A stretch of DNA of 64,000 nt from positions 248,001 to 312,000 of the forward strand of contig NZ_LOKX01000001.1 in the NCBI RefSeq assembly GCF_002211285.1, read 5' to 3'. Shown piece after piece: positions 35,999-44,213 of this stretch. Each line of letters opens with the position of its first letter. Position 1 is the first letter of the stretch. Under the pieces are notes generated by a model, which saw only the letters and a list, made by a program, of their open reading frames with translations, made no database searches and had not been told where the DNA came from. The position numbers and the translations under genes were made by a program. Source of the DNA: Rhizobium sp. R635. GTDB taxonomy: Bacteria; Pseudomonadota; Alphaproteobacteria; Rhizobiales; Rhizobiaceae.

Positions 35999-36868
35999 AT
36001 GGCGCGTCAGATTAAGATTTCTGCGTCTTCGCTGAATATTAGACTTCATCCTCATAGCCCAGATATTTATATTTCGTGGCTCGATAAATTATATCGCAAG
36101 CGCCTTATCTCCCAAGTCTACGGCGACAGATACGGAATGTTATCTTCGCTTGATCGGTCGAAAGCAGATGAAAAGGTTTTGTCCGGGATAATTACGACGT
36201 TCGTGAAATTTGATAAAGGGGGCCAGTGGTTTAACTCATCGGAGTTGAAAGAGGCGACCGAGGATGAGGTTTCCAAGATATCTATCCCGGTTGACCTGCA
36301 TTGGAATCCGGCATCTTTCTACTTTAAGTTTTTCGCGAAGTCGCACAGGCTGTATTTTCAGACCTACTCCGAAGGCAAGTCCATTACGCAGCTTTCGGCG
36401 CTGAACTTTTTTAAGAACTTAGCGCGCGATTTGGAGGTCATCGGAGAGTTTGGAGAGGCGCAAATATCGGTGGTTCAGGACCGGGCAAGCCTCGACAAGA
36501 TGTTCAAGATTGATCGGATCAAAGAAATATCGATCACAATTCTGAAGCCCAATACGGACATCTTCGATGATGATTTTGAACAGAACATAGAGGCTCACCT
36601 TGCTCAAACCCGCAGCCGCGAAATCACCGTGACCTATAAAGCGGATGCAGGCGGCTCGATTGATCCGGACGATGACATAAAGAAAATCAGCAAGGTCGCG
36701 CTCGATAACGGGTCCGTAAAGGTGGTCGGTAGAGATGCAAAAGGTGCTGTTAAGATGAACAGTGAGCAGTTTCCGGAAGAGCTGCATGACAAATTTGATC
36801 CAGATGTAACAAATGAGCGCAGTGCCTTCCTCGCGCTCTTGCCGCCGTCACCCCCCATCGTGGAATAG
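35999..36868 (+). CDS. DUF4747-family protein
   Basis: 289 aa from ATG 35999 (SD GGGGGAAC). The segment SFYFKFFAKSHRLYFQTY followed by LSALNFFKNL is the recognisable core of DUF4747. The C-terminal third contains EITVTYKADAGGSIDPDDD and is charged. No signal or membrane segment. The membrane-protein gene starts 2 bases downstream, so the two are one unit. The family's activity is not established to my knowledge; in this island a two-gene sensor plus membrane effector is a reasonable hypothesis. Confidence 0.7.
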   Translation: MARQIKISASSLNIRLHPHSPDIYISWLDKLYRKRLISQVYGDRYGMLSSLDRSKADEKVLSGIITTFVKFDKGGQWFNSSELKEATEDEVSKISIPVDLHWNPASFYFKFFAKSHRLYFQTYSEGKSITQLSALNFFKNLARDLEVIGEFGEAQISVVQDRASLDKMFKIDRIKEISITILKPNTDIFDDDFEQNIEAHLAQTRSREITVTYKADAGGSIDPDDDIKKISKVALDNGSVKVVGRDAKGAVKMNSEQFPEELHDKFDPDVTNERSAFLALLPPSPPIVE

Positions 36869-36870
36869 CT

Positions 36871-37437
36871 ATGACTGGTCAATGGAAGACGCTGATTAAG
36901 TGGCTTGCTCGCTACTTCCACGCATACGGCGGTATGCGTGGTGCAGTGGCGTCTCCATTTTTTGGCTTTGCCATAATTGTAACCGGGTTGAGTTATGCAA
37001 GTTGGCTGAAACCGGAGCCCGACTGGATCGTGAAGATTGAAAGCCTAATCCCGAGCTTGCTAGGCTTCAGCTTGGGCACCTATGCCATACTTTTCAGCAT
37101 AATTGGCAGTCGCCTGAAGGGAGCGCTGAGGCAGATAAAAGCTCCGCATGGCGTGAGCTATCTTGAGTCAATCAATGCGACGTTTTTTCACTTCATCTTC
37201 GTGCAAGTGGTAGCTTTGATCTGGGCGTTCCTCTTTCAAGGATCGTGGCTTGTAGACTTGGTAAAGCTCCTGAAGCCTTATTATCCGCCAATTGAACAGG
37301 TCGGTATATGGGCGTTCCGCTGCGGGTCATTCATAGGCTTCTTCTTGTTAGTGTATTCGGTGCTGTTGACCATAGCGGCTGCTCTTGCTGTTTACCGCCT
37401 CGCACTCATTCGCGATCCTATGGAAGAGAAGCAGTAG
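36871..37437 (+). CDS. Membrane protein with four predicted helices, partner of DUF4747
   Basis: 188 aa. Hydrophobic segments lie at about residues 28-45 (SPFFGFAIIVTGLSYASW), 60-80 (SLLGFSLGTYAILFSIIG), 103-125 (FFHFIFVQVVALIWAFLF) and 148-172 (FRCGSFIGFFLLVYSVLLT). The ends are charged. No family recognised. Small multi-helix proteins paired with a soluble protein are typical abortive-infection effectors that disturb the membrane; that role is inference. It is convergent with the minus-strand operon, with a 280-base gap (37438-37717) that holds no gene. Confidence 0.7.
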   Translation: MTGQWKTLIKWLARYFHAYGGMRGAVASPFFGFAIIVTGLSYASWLKPEPDWIVKIESLIPSLLGFSLGTYAILFSIIGSRLKGALRQIKAPHGVSYLESINATFFHFIFVQVVALIWAFLFQGSWLVDLVKLLKPYYPPIEQVGIWAFRCGSFIGFFLLVYSVLLTIAAALAVYRLALIRDPMEEKQ

Positions 37438-37717
37438 GTTGGAACGGTCGGGTCGGGGGCTGCGATTTTGTGCCGATTCCGATGAAGCCGCCCCTTTTGC
37501 CACCATCAATCAGCGTGAGCTGGCAGAAGAGTTGAGGGGACAGCGGCTCCACCTAAGTGGCTTTCGGCTGCACGCGTGATCATCGACCGCATCGGGTCCG
37601 CCTGCGCATTTCGGACGAGGAAGCGCTGTTGTAGGAAGAAGAGTGAAACTCTCCCCCGTCGCCACTAACTGAGCGAGGGTCACGTCCGATAAACGCGCAG
37701 AGACCGTTCCCTCGCAG

Positions 37718-38629
37718 TCAAGCCCGAAGGGAAAAGGTGAAGTTCGAGGGCACCTGCAGGTCGCTCGGCGACCACATGGAGTCCAGGGGGTGGAACTCGG
37801 CGCTCTCGCTCCATTGAAATGTTGAGGTGTCAGGTGGTGCCATTTGCACCAATGAAGAGCTGGAAAGCTCGCGTATGCATATGACGTCAGCAGCGCAAAC
37901 GACGCCACGTACCACGGCAATAGAGGAAATCGCAATCTGCACGATCTTCCAACGGTCCGCCATACGCGCAGCAACATCGAACTCATGTCGTGATAACAGT
38001 ACGCGATCAGCAGTGGAAGGAACGACAGTCTTTATTTCCAGACCATACCGATACTGCTGGGAGTTCAGCTCGATGTCGTAACCGAAGCGATCAGACACGA
38101 GGGAGACATGCCGAGGCTGACGGTTCAACGCGTGGAGGGCCGCTATGATCATCAGCTCACCCGCATCACCGATACGTTTGAGAAGGTCGTCATCTTGGCG
38201 ACCGTATAGCTGTTGGTGGGCTGCAACAATGATCGGGTCCAAATCTGGTCCGAGCCAGGACAGCGCTTCGAGGTCTTGTGCAGGGATGAATTCGGTAGCT
38301 AGCTGACCTTCGACTACGGAGCTGCGAAGCCAGTCTGGTGGTCGACGGACAATAAGAAGACGAGCAATGCCCTTCAACGTCGAAAGATCAGCAGCCTGGT
38401 CGAGCTTAGATAGCTCGTGCATGATCTGTACGCCACCTTCGACCTTTGCCAGTCCCACATCGAGCAAGAGCTCTGCGGTGCCGTTCAGATCTAGTGACGC
38501 AGCCATATGGGTGGGCTTGTCCAAAGCAGCGGTGATCCACGCCTCGGCGTCCACGCAATGCCGCACCCGCGCGCTATAGGCGAGCAGGAAAGTCGCGTGA
38601 CATCTTCCTCTGCTAGGAAGGTCGGGCAT
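37718..38629 (-). CDS. DUF3883-like predicted nuclease, last gene of a seven-gene operon
   Basis: 303 aa. The C-terminal half has the PD-(D/E)xK-like DUF3883 pattern: VSDRFGYDIELNS, GLEIKTVVPS (E-x-K), LLSRHEFDVAARMADRWKIVQI. The N-terminal half is helical and unassigned. It overlaps the helicase gene upstream by 17 bases. DUF3883 domains accompany helicases and methylases in several defence systems (for example DISARM- and type I-like loci). Probably the cutting or DNA-binding component of the operon. Confidence 0.78.
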   Translation of the reverse strand: MPDLPSRGRCHATFLLAYSARVRHCVDAEAWITAALDKPTHMAASLDLNGTAELLLDVGLAKVEGGVQIMHELSKLDQAADLSTLKGIARLLIVRRPPDWLRSSVVEGQLATEFIPAQDLEALSWLGPDLDPIIVAAHQQLYGRQDDDLLKRIGDAGELMIIAALHALNRQPRHVSLVSDRFGYDIELNSQQYRYGLEIKTVVPSTADRVLLSRHEFDVAARMADRWKIVQIAISSIAVVRGVVCAADVICIRELSSSSLVQMAPPDTSTFQWSESAEFHPLDSMWSPSDLQVPSNFTFSLRA

Positions 38630-40517
38630 CGCTGCTCGCTACTAGGTGTGCGTTAACTGCTGAAAGGTCATCTTGAAACGCCGGAGTTCCACCCGATCCC
38701 TCGTCTGATGCAGGGAGGGCGATCCGAACTAAGCCTGGATCGTCCATCAGGCGAGCAAGCGCTTCAACCTTATCAACGAGACGCCCATCCACAGTGTCGT
38801 CTATGGAACCGGCGCTGATCAGAAGAGTGAAGCGGGTTATCACATCACTCGCCAAACCAAGTCGATGGATACGGTCCTGGCTCTGAAGAAAGTGGCCGGC
38901 ATTAAAGGTTCGATCGAGGTACACGGCGTGATGGCACCAGTGATGCAAGCTGACGCCTTCGCCGCAAGCCGCTGGATTAGCGAACAGCACGGTGCAATTT
39001 GGATCATGCCGAAAGCGATCGAATTCTTTCTCTCGAGAGACTTCGTCGTCTGTGGCCATGTCGTCTGACGGAACGCCTCCGTGAACTAGCGCTGGTTGGT
39101 AGCTATCAACTCTGCGGGCCAGCGCCTTGATATTCCGAACAAAGCTCGACCAAACGAGAACCTTTTCCCCTCGAAGCGCAGCATTTTTGATTATTTCTTC
39201 AACTCGCTCATACTTCCACGGAAGTTCGAAGCTCCCGTAGCGCGCCAGTAAATCCGCCAGCGGTTCCCCCCCATGTAATTTGATAGGCGGATGCAGAAAG
39301 GCGGGATCGTCTCCGTCATCGGAGCCCGCGGTCAGCAGCATTGGGTTCGTGGCGGCCTCAAGCAGGTACATAACGATACGCCCAAGTCGTTGCATCTCGT
39401 GCCTGCCACGATCCGGTAAAGCGAAGGACGATCTGTATTCGCCCACCAGTGCCTGATAGATTGCAGACTGGATTGGCCTCATTGGCTCCCGCACAACTTC
39501 GAATTTCGTTCTAGGAAGCTCGAGCGCGGTTTTGGGCGTTCGCACGAAATATCGACGTACCGCCTTGTTGGTGTCGATGAGCACTTGCTCGTCACGACCA
39601 AGCCTTTCGAAATACGCAGCGTCGGGTAGAATCTGCCTATCTTGCCCTGGATAAAGGAAGCTCACCAAAGCGACGAGGTCATTGGCCCCTTGAGGCGCAG
39701 GGGTGCCCGTAAGAACGTCGCGACGCTGAGCAGCATACGCGAGGTCTAGAACTGCGCGTCCGTGAACGCCTGCCGCCCCTCGTTTGACCCGATGAGCTTC
39801 ATCGAGAATGACTTGAGTCGCATCGGCGGCAACAAATGCACGGACTGTTTCGTAATCGCTCGCGGTGCGGTTGTAGTTCGACAAGAGGACGGTCGTGTCC
39901 TGCGGGATGATTGTGCCAGGGCCGGTATGGATTACGAATTTTGGCGGGACCTCGAAACAGGCGACAAGTTCCTCTTTCCAGGCTCCGAACGCTGCGATTG
40001 GGCCGATGACCGCCAGGCGACGGATTGCACCACGGGCGCGATGAAGAGCGAAGCCCGCGAGTGCGACCGTTGTCTTACCTGCACCCGGTACCGAGAAGTC
40101 GGCCCCGTGAGGCAGGCTCATGAGCCGATGCAGGTTTCTTAGCTGGAATTCCTTCAAAGCTCTCTTGAAGCCCGATGCTCCTAGTTGCTTCGCCAATGTA
40201 TCTAAAGAGGCGAAGTCGGGTTCTCCAGCGTCAACAACCGCTTCACGATTTTTCCGATCCGAGGCCATAGATCGAAGCTTATCCGAGAGTGTCGGCCCGG
40301 GCTCAAAGCGCTCTCCAAAAACCGCCTTCAGCTCCCGCAGAACGTTGAGCTCGGCGAGAAATACATCGGCGTGAACAACAGTGTGATTTTGTGAACCTGA
40401 CTCGATACCTCTAGCAAGGGCTTCCTGAAGGCGCGCCCACGCACCAGGGTTCGTGTCTGCTGCACGCTCGACGATCACTGTCGGACGACCTTGGCGGTAA
40501 AGCTCTGCTTTGATCAT
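38613..40517 (-). CDS. SNF2-type superfamily 2 helicase/translocase
   Basis: 634 aa. SF2 motifs in order: FSVPGAGKTT (motif I, about residue 140), VILDEAHRVKRG (motif II, DEAH), VLTGTPAPQG (motif III), then the C-terminal RecA domain with KVLVWSSFVRNI, ALVHGGVPSDD and a SNF2-type end, YLDRTFNAGHFLQSQDRIHRLG (motifs V-VI). The first 130 residues are unassigned. One-base overlap with the ParB-like gene and 17-base overlap with DUF3883 indicate one translation unit. It likely tracks along DNA that lacks the host methylation. Confidence 0.9.
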   Translation of the reverse strand: MIKAELYRQGRPTVIVERAADTNPGAWARLQEALARGIESGSQNHTVVHADVFLAELNVLRELKAVFGERFEPGPTLSDKLRSMASDRKNREAVVDAGEPDFASLDTLAKQLGASGFKRALKEFQLRNLHRLMSLPHGADFSVPGAGKTTVALAGFALHRARGAIRRLAVIGPIAAFGAWKEELVACFEVPPKFVIHTGPGTIIPQDTTVLLSNYNRTASDYETVRAFVAADATQVILDEAHRVKRGAAGVHGRAVLDLAYAAQRRDVLTGTPAPQGANDLVALVSFLYPGQDRQILPDAAYFERLGRDEQVLIDTNKAVRRYFVRTPKTALELPRTKFEVVREPMRPIQSAIYQALVGEYRSSFALPDRGRHEMQRLGRIVMYLLEAATNPMLLTAGSDDGDDPAFLHPPIKLHGGEPLADLLARYGSFELPWKYERVEEIIKNAALRGEKVLVWSSFVRNIKALARRVDSYQPALVHGGVPSDDMATDDEVSREKEFDRFRHDPNCTVLFANPAACGEGVSLHHWCHHAVYLDRTFNAGHFLQSQDRIHRLGLASDVITRFTLLISAGSIDDTVDGRLVDKVEALARLMDDPGLVRIALPASDEGSGGTPAFQDDLSAVNAHLVASSDARPS

Positions 40518-41830
40518 TACATCGACTCAAGTTTGCCGACGGCAATCTTCACATCTTCGATCAGCTTCTTGAATCCGTCCTCGTCCCATCCACTCTGAGC
40601 GCGAGCTTTCGGGAGAGACGTTCCTGCGCGAGTAATCTCATCTAAAGCTCCCGATAGCCGTAGGATCGGTGCAATTACCGCCTGCACATCCTTTGCTTCT
40701 TCACTCGCCTCTTTGGCGGCCGCAGTGACAGCGCTCTTGACGGAGTTTAGCAGATTCTCGACCGGAACGGTCGCTCCATCGGGCAAAGTAACGATTTCGT
40801 CAGGCGTGCGCCGGGCTAGAAACGAAAGAACTGCAGTTAGGTTTTCGGGCTGTGCTAGGTTGTCGCCAAGCACGTCGTCCAGAAAATCGTCGGCAGAATC
40901 GGCTGGCTCGCTTACGGCGACTGTCAATAATTGAGCGAGGGTTGGATCCGAGATGAATTCATCCTTGACGAACGCGGCCGCGTCCTTTCGCCGGAGGTGT
41001 CTTAAGTCGCGGTAGTTTACACCAGCGAGCGTGCCAATGAAGTAGACACTGCGAACGGACGCTGCCTCGTCCGAAGCTTTGTCCTTAATATGTTTGGTTA
41101 GTTCCTCGAAGGCGGATTCGTTTCCAACGAAATCTGCGTGATGACGTGTTCCCTTTGAAAGGGCGACGAGCTGATGAAGTTGCTGCAGCTTCTCATACTG
41201 TGCCCGAACCTTCTCTGGCTTTAGGCGCATTCGTTGCGCGACGCGATCCCAATCCTTCTTAGATGCAATGAAGATCTCCTCGATCAACAACGCTTCGTTG
41301 ACCCAAGAATAATCTTCCCGGAAGTCCTTCGCGACCTGTAGCTCGGTCTCGAGATCGATTAGCTCATCCGCGGTCGCGTCTGACGGTAACACATACGCCC
41401 TCACGTATCGTGCTGTCGGCAAACTCTCGTCCAACCACAGTGATCTCAGTCCGGCAGTACGCCTGTTTCCATTGATCAGGACACCTTCGGCCGTAACAAC
41501 GGCCGGCTCTTGCTGACCCCGCGCGCGTAAATCGTTCTTTAGGTCGTCGAAACCCTCTTGACCGGCGAGGATCATGAACTGTGCATTCTGAGCAGTAGTT
41601 CCAAGGGGGTCCGATGAGAACAGGTCGAGAACGCCTTTAGTTTCGATTTCCCTCATCTGTTCGGCGCGGGTTCGGTGATTCAGCGTTGAAAACCGAACCC
41701 AATCTGTCGGGACGTTTACAAGCGGAAGCTCCTTTTCAGGTCTTATCCACTGAGGGAGCAACTGCTTCGGTGCAGTCGCAACGCGCGCTGCGAGAAAATC
41801 GGCCCGTTCTTGATCCAATACAGGGTTCAA
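40517..41830 (-). CDS. ParB-like protein
   Basis: 437 aa. The N-terminal third resembles the ParB/sulfiredoxin fold: DWVRFSTLNHRTRAEQM, then LRARGQQEPAVVTAEGVLINGNRRTAGLR, where GNRR matches the ParB nucleotide-binding GxxR(R) box. The middle is helical with a possible HTH (DRVAQRMRLKPEKVRAQY). The C-terminus is acidic. It sits between the helicase and an unknown protein with 1- and 4-base overlaps, so a stoichiometric complex is likely. This is not a chromosomal ParB: no ParA or parS context. Confidence 0.75.
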   Translation of the reverse strand: MNPVLDQERADFLAARVATAPKQLLPQWIRPEKELPLVNVPTDWVRFSTLNHRTRAEQMREIETKGVLDLFSSDPLGTTAQNAQFMILAGQEGFDDLKNDLRARGQQEPAVVTAEGVLINGNRRTAGLRSLWLDESLPTARYVRAYVLPSDATADELIDLETELQVAKDFREDYSWVNEALLIEEIFIASKKDWDRVAQRMRLKPEKVRAQYEKLQQLHQLVALSKGTRHHADFVGNESAFEELTKHIKDKASDEAASVRSVYFIGTLAGVNYRDLRHLRRKDAAAFVKDEFISDPTLAQLLTVAVSEPADSADDFLDDVLGDNLAQPENLTAVLSFLARRTPDEIVTLPDGATVPVENLLNSVKSAVTAAAKEASEEAKDVQAVIAPILRLSGALDEITRAGTSLPKARAQSGWDEDGFKKLIEDVKIAVGKLESM

Positions 41831-42696
41831 CGTGGTTCACTCCTAAATACGGTAGAGCGTCCTGGTCCAAACCGCGACGCTATAGTAGTTCTTGTACCGC
41901 GGTCACCGCGCGAGAAACCGACATACCCTTCGTAAGACTGCAGCAATGTTGGGTCGATGCCAAAAGCCGAATATAGGACAGTAGGGAAACGGAGCCGGCG
42001 GCCACCCTGCCAATTCCAGTCGGACCGCTCGGCCGACACTTCGTAATCGACCCGCTCCGGCATTACCCACAAGCACGGTGGAGGAATTCTCTTGCCGGCG
42101 ACTTCGACAGCGAGCGATGCCTTTGGGCATGGACGGAGGGGTGTTCCACACGTTGCGTTGTGAAAGATCACTCCGTCAACGGCATCTTGATAGGTCGATG
42201 AGAAAAAGCGATTTCGGAGTCGGTTCACGCCTTTGGCGACATGCTCCCCAGGTTCATACTGTAAGCTGTCGCACAGCCACCAAAGATACGACTCTACGGC
42301 CCACTCGGGTGTAGACCAGTTCACGCTACTATGCGCCCCATCTGGGCATCCCTTTTGAACAATCGCGACGCTTCCGATGCCTGGCACCTCAAGCCTGTAA
42401 ACGGTGTCGTCGCCATAGTCAGGTATATCGAAGCTGGAGATGGATCCTGTATCGGCTAACCACTGCAGCAGCCCAACCATAAACTCACGACGTGCGGAGT
42501 TACTGGCAGCGGCACTCCCGCGGATTCTCTGGATGGCAGCAGGCAGTGCAAGTTCAAAGTCGGCGGAACTTAAACCCTGCCGCTGGAGAAACGCATGATC
42601 AGCAGCCATGGCTTTAACTGCGTTCACGACCAGATTGATGACTTCTTCCGGAGGTGCACCCGGATGTCGGCACGGTGCCGCCGTTTCGCCCGCCAC
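41827..42696 (-). CDS. Unknown protein of the Dcm/helicase operon
   Basis: 289 aa. Distinctive segments: VYRLEVPGIGSVAIVQKGCPDG, WSTPEWAVESYLWWLCDSL and FPTVLYSAFGID. The RLE...IVQKG part could be a nuclease-like strand pair with D/E and K, but this is speculative. Overlaps the ParB-like gene by 4 bases and follows vsr after 144 bases. No family recognised; conserved linkage would be needed to name it. Confidence 0.65.
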   Translation of the reverse strand: MAGETAAPCRHPGAPPEEVINLVVNAVKAMAADHAFLQRQGLSSADFELALPAAIQRIRGSAAASNSARREFMVGLLQWLADTGSISSFDIPDYGDDTVYRLEVPGIGSVAIVQKGCPDGAHSSVNWSTPEWAVESYLWWLCDSLQYEPGEHVAKGVNRLRNRFFSSTYQDAVDGVIFHNATCGTPLRPCPKASLAVEVAGKRIPPPCLWVMPERVDYEVSAERSDWNWQGGRRLRFPTVLYSAFGIDPTLLQSYEGYVGFSRGDRGTRTTIASRFGPGRSTVFRSEPR

Positions 42697-42840
42697 GTAT
42701 TAACTCCCGATTGATAGTTGATTCCCCAAGTCAGGAGGATGACGGCAAGCGCTCTGTTAGGCAAGAAGTTGATTAGCAAACGGGATCCGAAACAGCGCAT
42801 GGCGACGTCCACAGCTCTGGGTTCTGTATCCTTCGTTGTA

Positions 42841-43272
42841 TCAGCGCCTACTTTCCGAGCCGAGAAACGCCATCAGCCTTGCCGAAAGGTCTTCACGGGC
42901 AGAGACCTTCGTATCGCACTCCCAAACCGTCATCACGTCCCATTCGGCTTCTCGCAGCGCTTCGTTGTTCCTTTCGTCGCGCTTGATATTGCGTGCAATC
43001 TTAGCTTGCCAATAATCCGCGTTGGATTTCGGCTTCCGGGCCCCACGTGAACACTCGTGCCCATGCCAAAAGCAGCCATGCACGAAGACTACCTTCCGTC
43101 GGCCTGGGAATACAAGATCCGGTGTGCCGGGAAGCTCCTTCTGATGTAACCGATAGCGGAAACCCATGCTGTGTATTAACCGGCGCACGATCAATTCGGT
43201 TGTTGTGTCCTTCGACCTAACTGCTCGCATAACCGCACTGCGCTGAGGGTCAGTCGTTGTCGCTTTCATCAC
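42841..43272 (-). CDS. vsr: Very-short-patch mismatch endonuclease (Vsr)
   Basis: 143 aa, normal length. Core motif PGTPDLVFPGRRKVVFVHGCFWHGH supplies the catalytic Asp and metal/zinc residues; the N-terminal MRAVRSKDTTTE and the late DYWQAKIARNIKRD segments are also typical. The enzyme nicks 5' to the T of T:G mismatches created by deamination of 5-methylcytosine, repairing damage caused by the neighbouring cytosine methylase. Overlaps the GIY-YIG gene by 23 bases. Confidence 0.95.
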   Translation of the reverse strand: MMKATTTDPQRSAVMRAVRSKDTTTELIVRRLIHSMGFRYRLHQKELPGTPDLVFPGRRKVVFVHGCFWHGHECSRGARKPKSNADYWQAKIARNIKRDERNNEALREAEWDVMTVWECDTKVSAREDLSARLMAFLGSESRR

Positions 43273-43981
43273 TATTCTCGGTCTCCACCGACGTCGCGCC
43301 TCCTAGTGCCTGATACCTGCGGTCAGCGAGCCACTGCAACCGTTTGGCCTGTGTCAGCAGCACCCGCCTCAAGCCGCCCTGGACCTTGCGTTCTGAAATG
43401 ACCTGAGCAAGGCGGGAGATGATCAACGAGCGTCGAGCAATACGAAAATCGGGATGACTGCGGATCCCGGCTACTTTGTCGGACACGACCCGCATACGAA
43501 ATGGTTGCGGCATTTCTATTTCTACTGTGGGCGGGGGTGGATCCTTCTCGTTCAAAATCGCCTTGAACTCGCTGCCAGCCACTGCTTTGGCGTAGACCGC
43601 ATGTTCCAGAGCGTTAAGGCAGGCTTTGGCATACTCACGTTGGCCGGGTTGCAGGTTCTCGAACTGCGCCAACGGATAAACCTCAATCTCGAAGACTTCG
43701 AACGGGTCAAGCACTGACATTGCCACTGCGTCGGTACGCTGGTTTGTCAAGTGACGACGAATGCGCGAGCGCAAACGCTCGTTCGTCTGTCCTACGTAGA
43801 TCGGCTCGCCGTCGTAGTCGTAGAAGATGTAGACACCCCATCGAAAGTTTCCGACGGGTCGTTTGGTGCCGGCAACGGGATCATCGATGGTAGTGTCTAG
43901 GAACTTGGCTAAGTTAGCGCGAAGGTCCTCCGTCTCGAAAGGTGGGATATTGGTCCCGTCCGGTTTGTATTCTTCCGCCAT
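43250..43981 (-). CDS. GIY-YIG nuclease-domain protein
   Basis: 243 aa. The GIY-YIG signature is GVYIFYDYDGEPIYVGQTNE at about residues 49-68, followed by LRSRIRRHL; the central Glu is probably that of NALEHAVYAKAV. Flanking regions are charged. With the adjacent cytosine methylase it is a good candidate for the restriction endonuclease of a type II pair, as GIY-YIG restriction enzymes are known (Eco29kI, Hpy188I). No close match to those is evident by eye. Confidence 0.82.
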   Translation of the reverse strand: MAEEYKPDGTNIPPFETEDLRANLAKFLDTTIDDPVAGTKRPVGNFRWGVYIFYDYDGEPIYVGQTNERLRSRIRRHLTNQRTDAVAMSVLDPFEVFEIEVYPLAQFENLQPGQREYAKACLNALEHAVYAKAVAGSEFKAILNEKDPPPPTVEIEMPQPFRMRVVSDKVAGIRSHPDFRIARRSLIISRLAQVISERKVQGGLRRVLLTQAKRLQWLADRRYQALGGATSVETENSDESDND

Positions 43982-44213
43982 TCAGCGCCTCCGGATCGGC
44001 GTGATCTCCGATTGGACCGTAATTTTCAGGCACGGGTGACAATCGTCTTGTGGCAGTCCGGATGCGCTCAGTCGCGCCGCAGAATACGTCCGAATTATCA
44101 AGCTCTTTCTCATCCAGTCCGTGCTTAACAAGCTAGTGGGCTTCAAGTGCCTCAGCAAACTTTTCGATCTGTTCCCAAAGGTCGCCGTTTTGTTTGCGGG
44201 GAATGACGCTCAT
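43982..44213 (-). pseudogene. Small gene after the methylase, interrupted by an in-frame TAG
   Basis: ATG 44213 overlaps the methylase stop (ATGA). The frame reads MSVIPRKQNGDLWEQIEKF and then EALEAH before a TAG at 44136-44134 (complement). It then continues without stops for more than 50 codons (LVKHGLDEKELDNSDVFC onwards) up to the GIY-YIG start. Composition on both sides of the TAG looks coding, so this is probably a small gene of about 80-90 aa broken by one nonsense mutation (AAG to TAG would suffice), or a 26-aa peptide. No family recognised. Confidence 0.45.

Noticed and set aside
40517..41830. Partition (ParB) gene of an integrated plasmid
   Set aside because: No ParA partner, no parS-like site, and the gene is translationally coupled to a helicase in a methylase operon.
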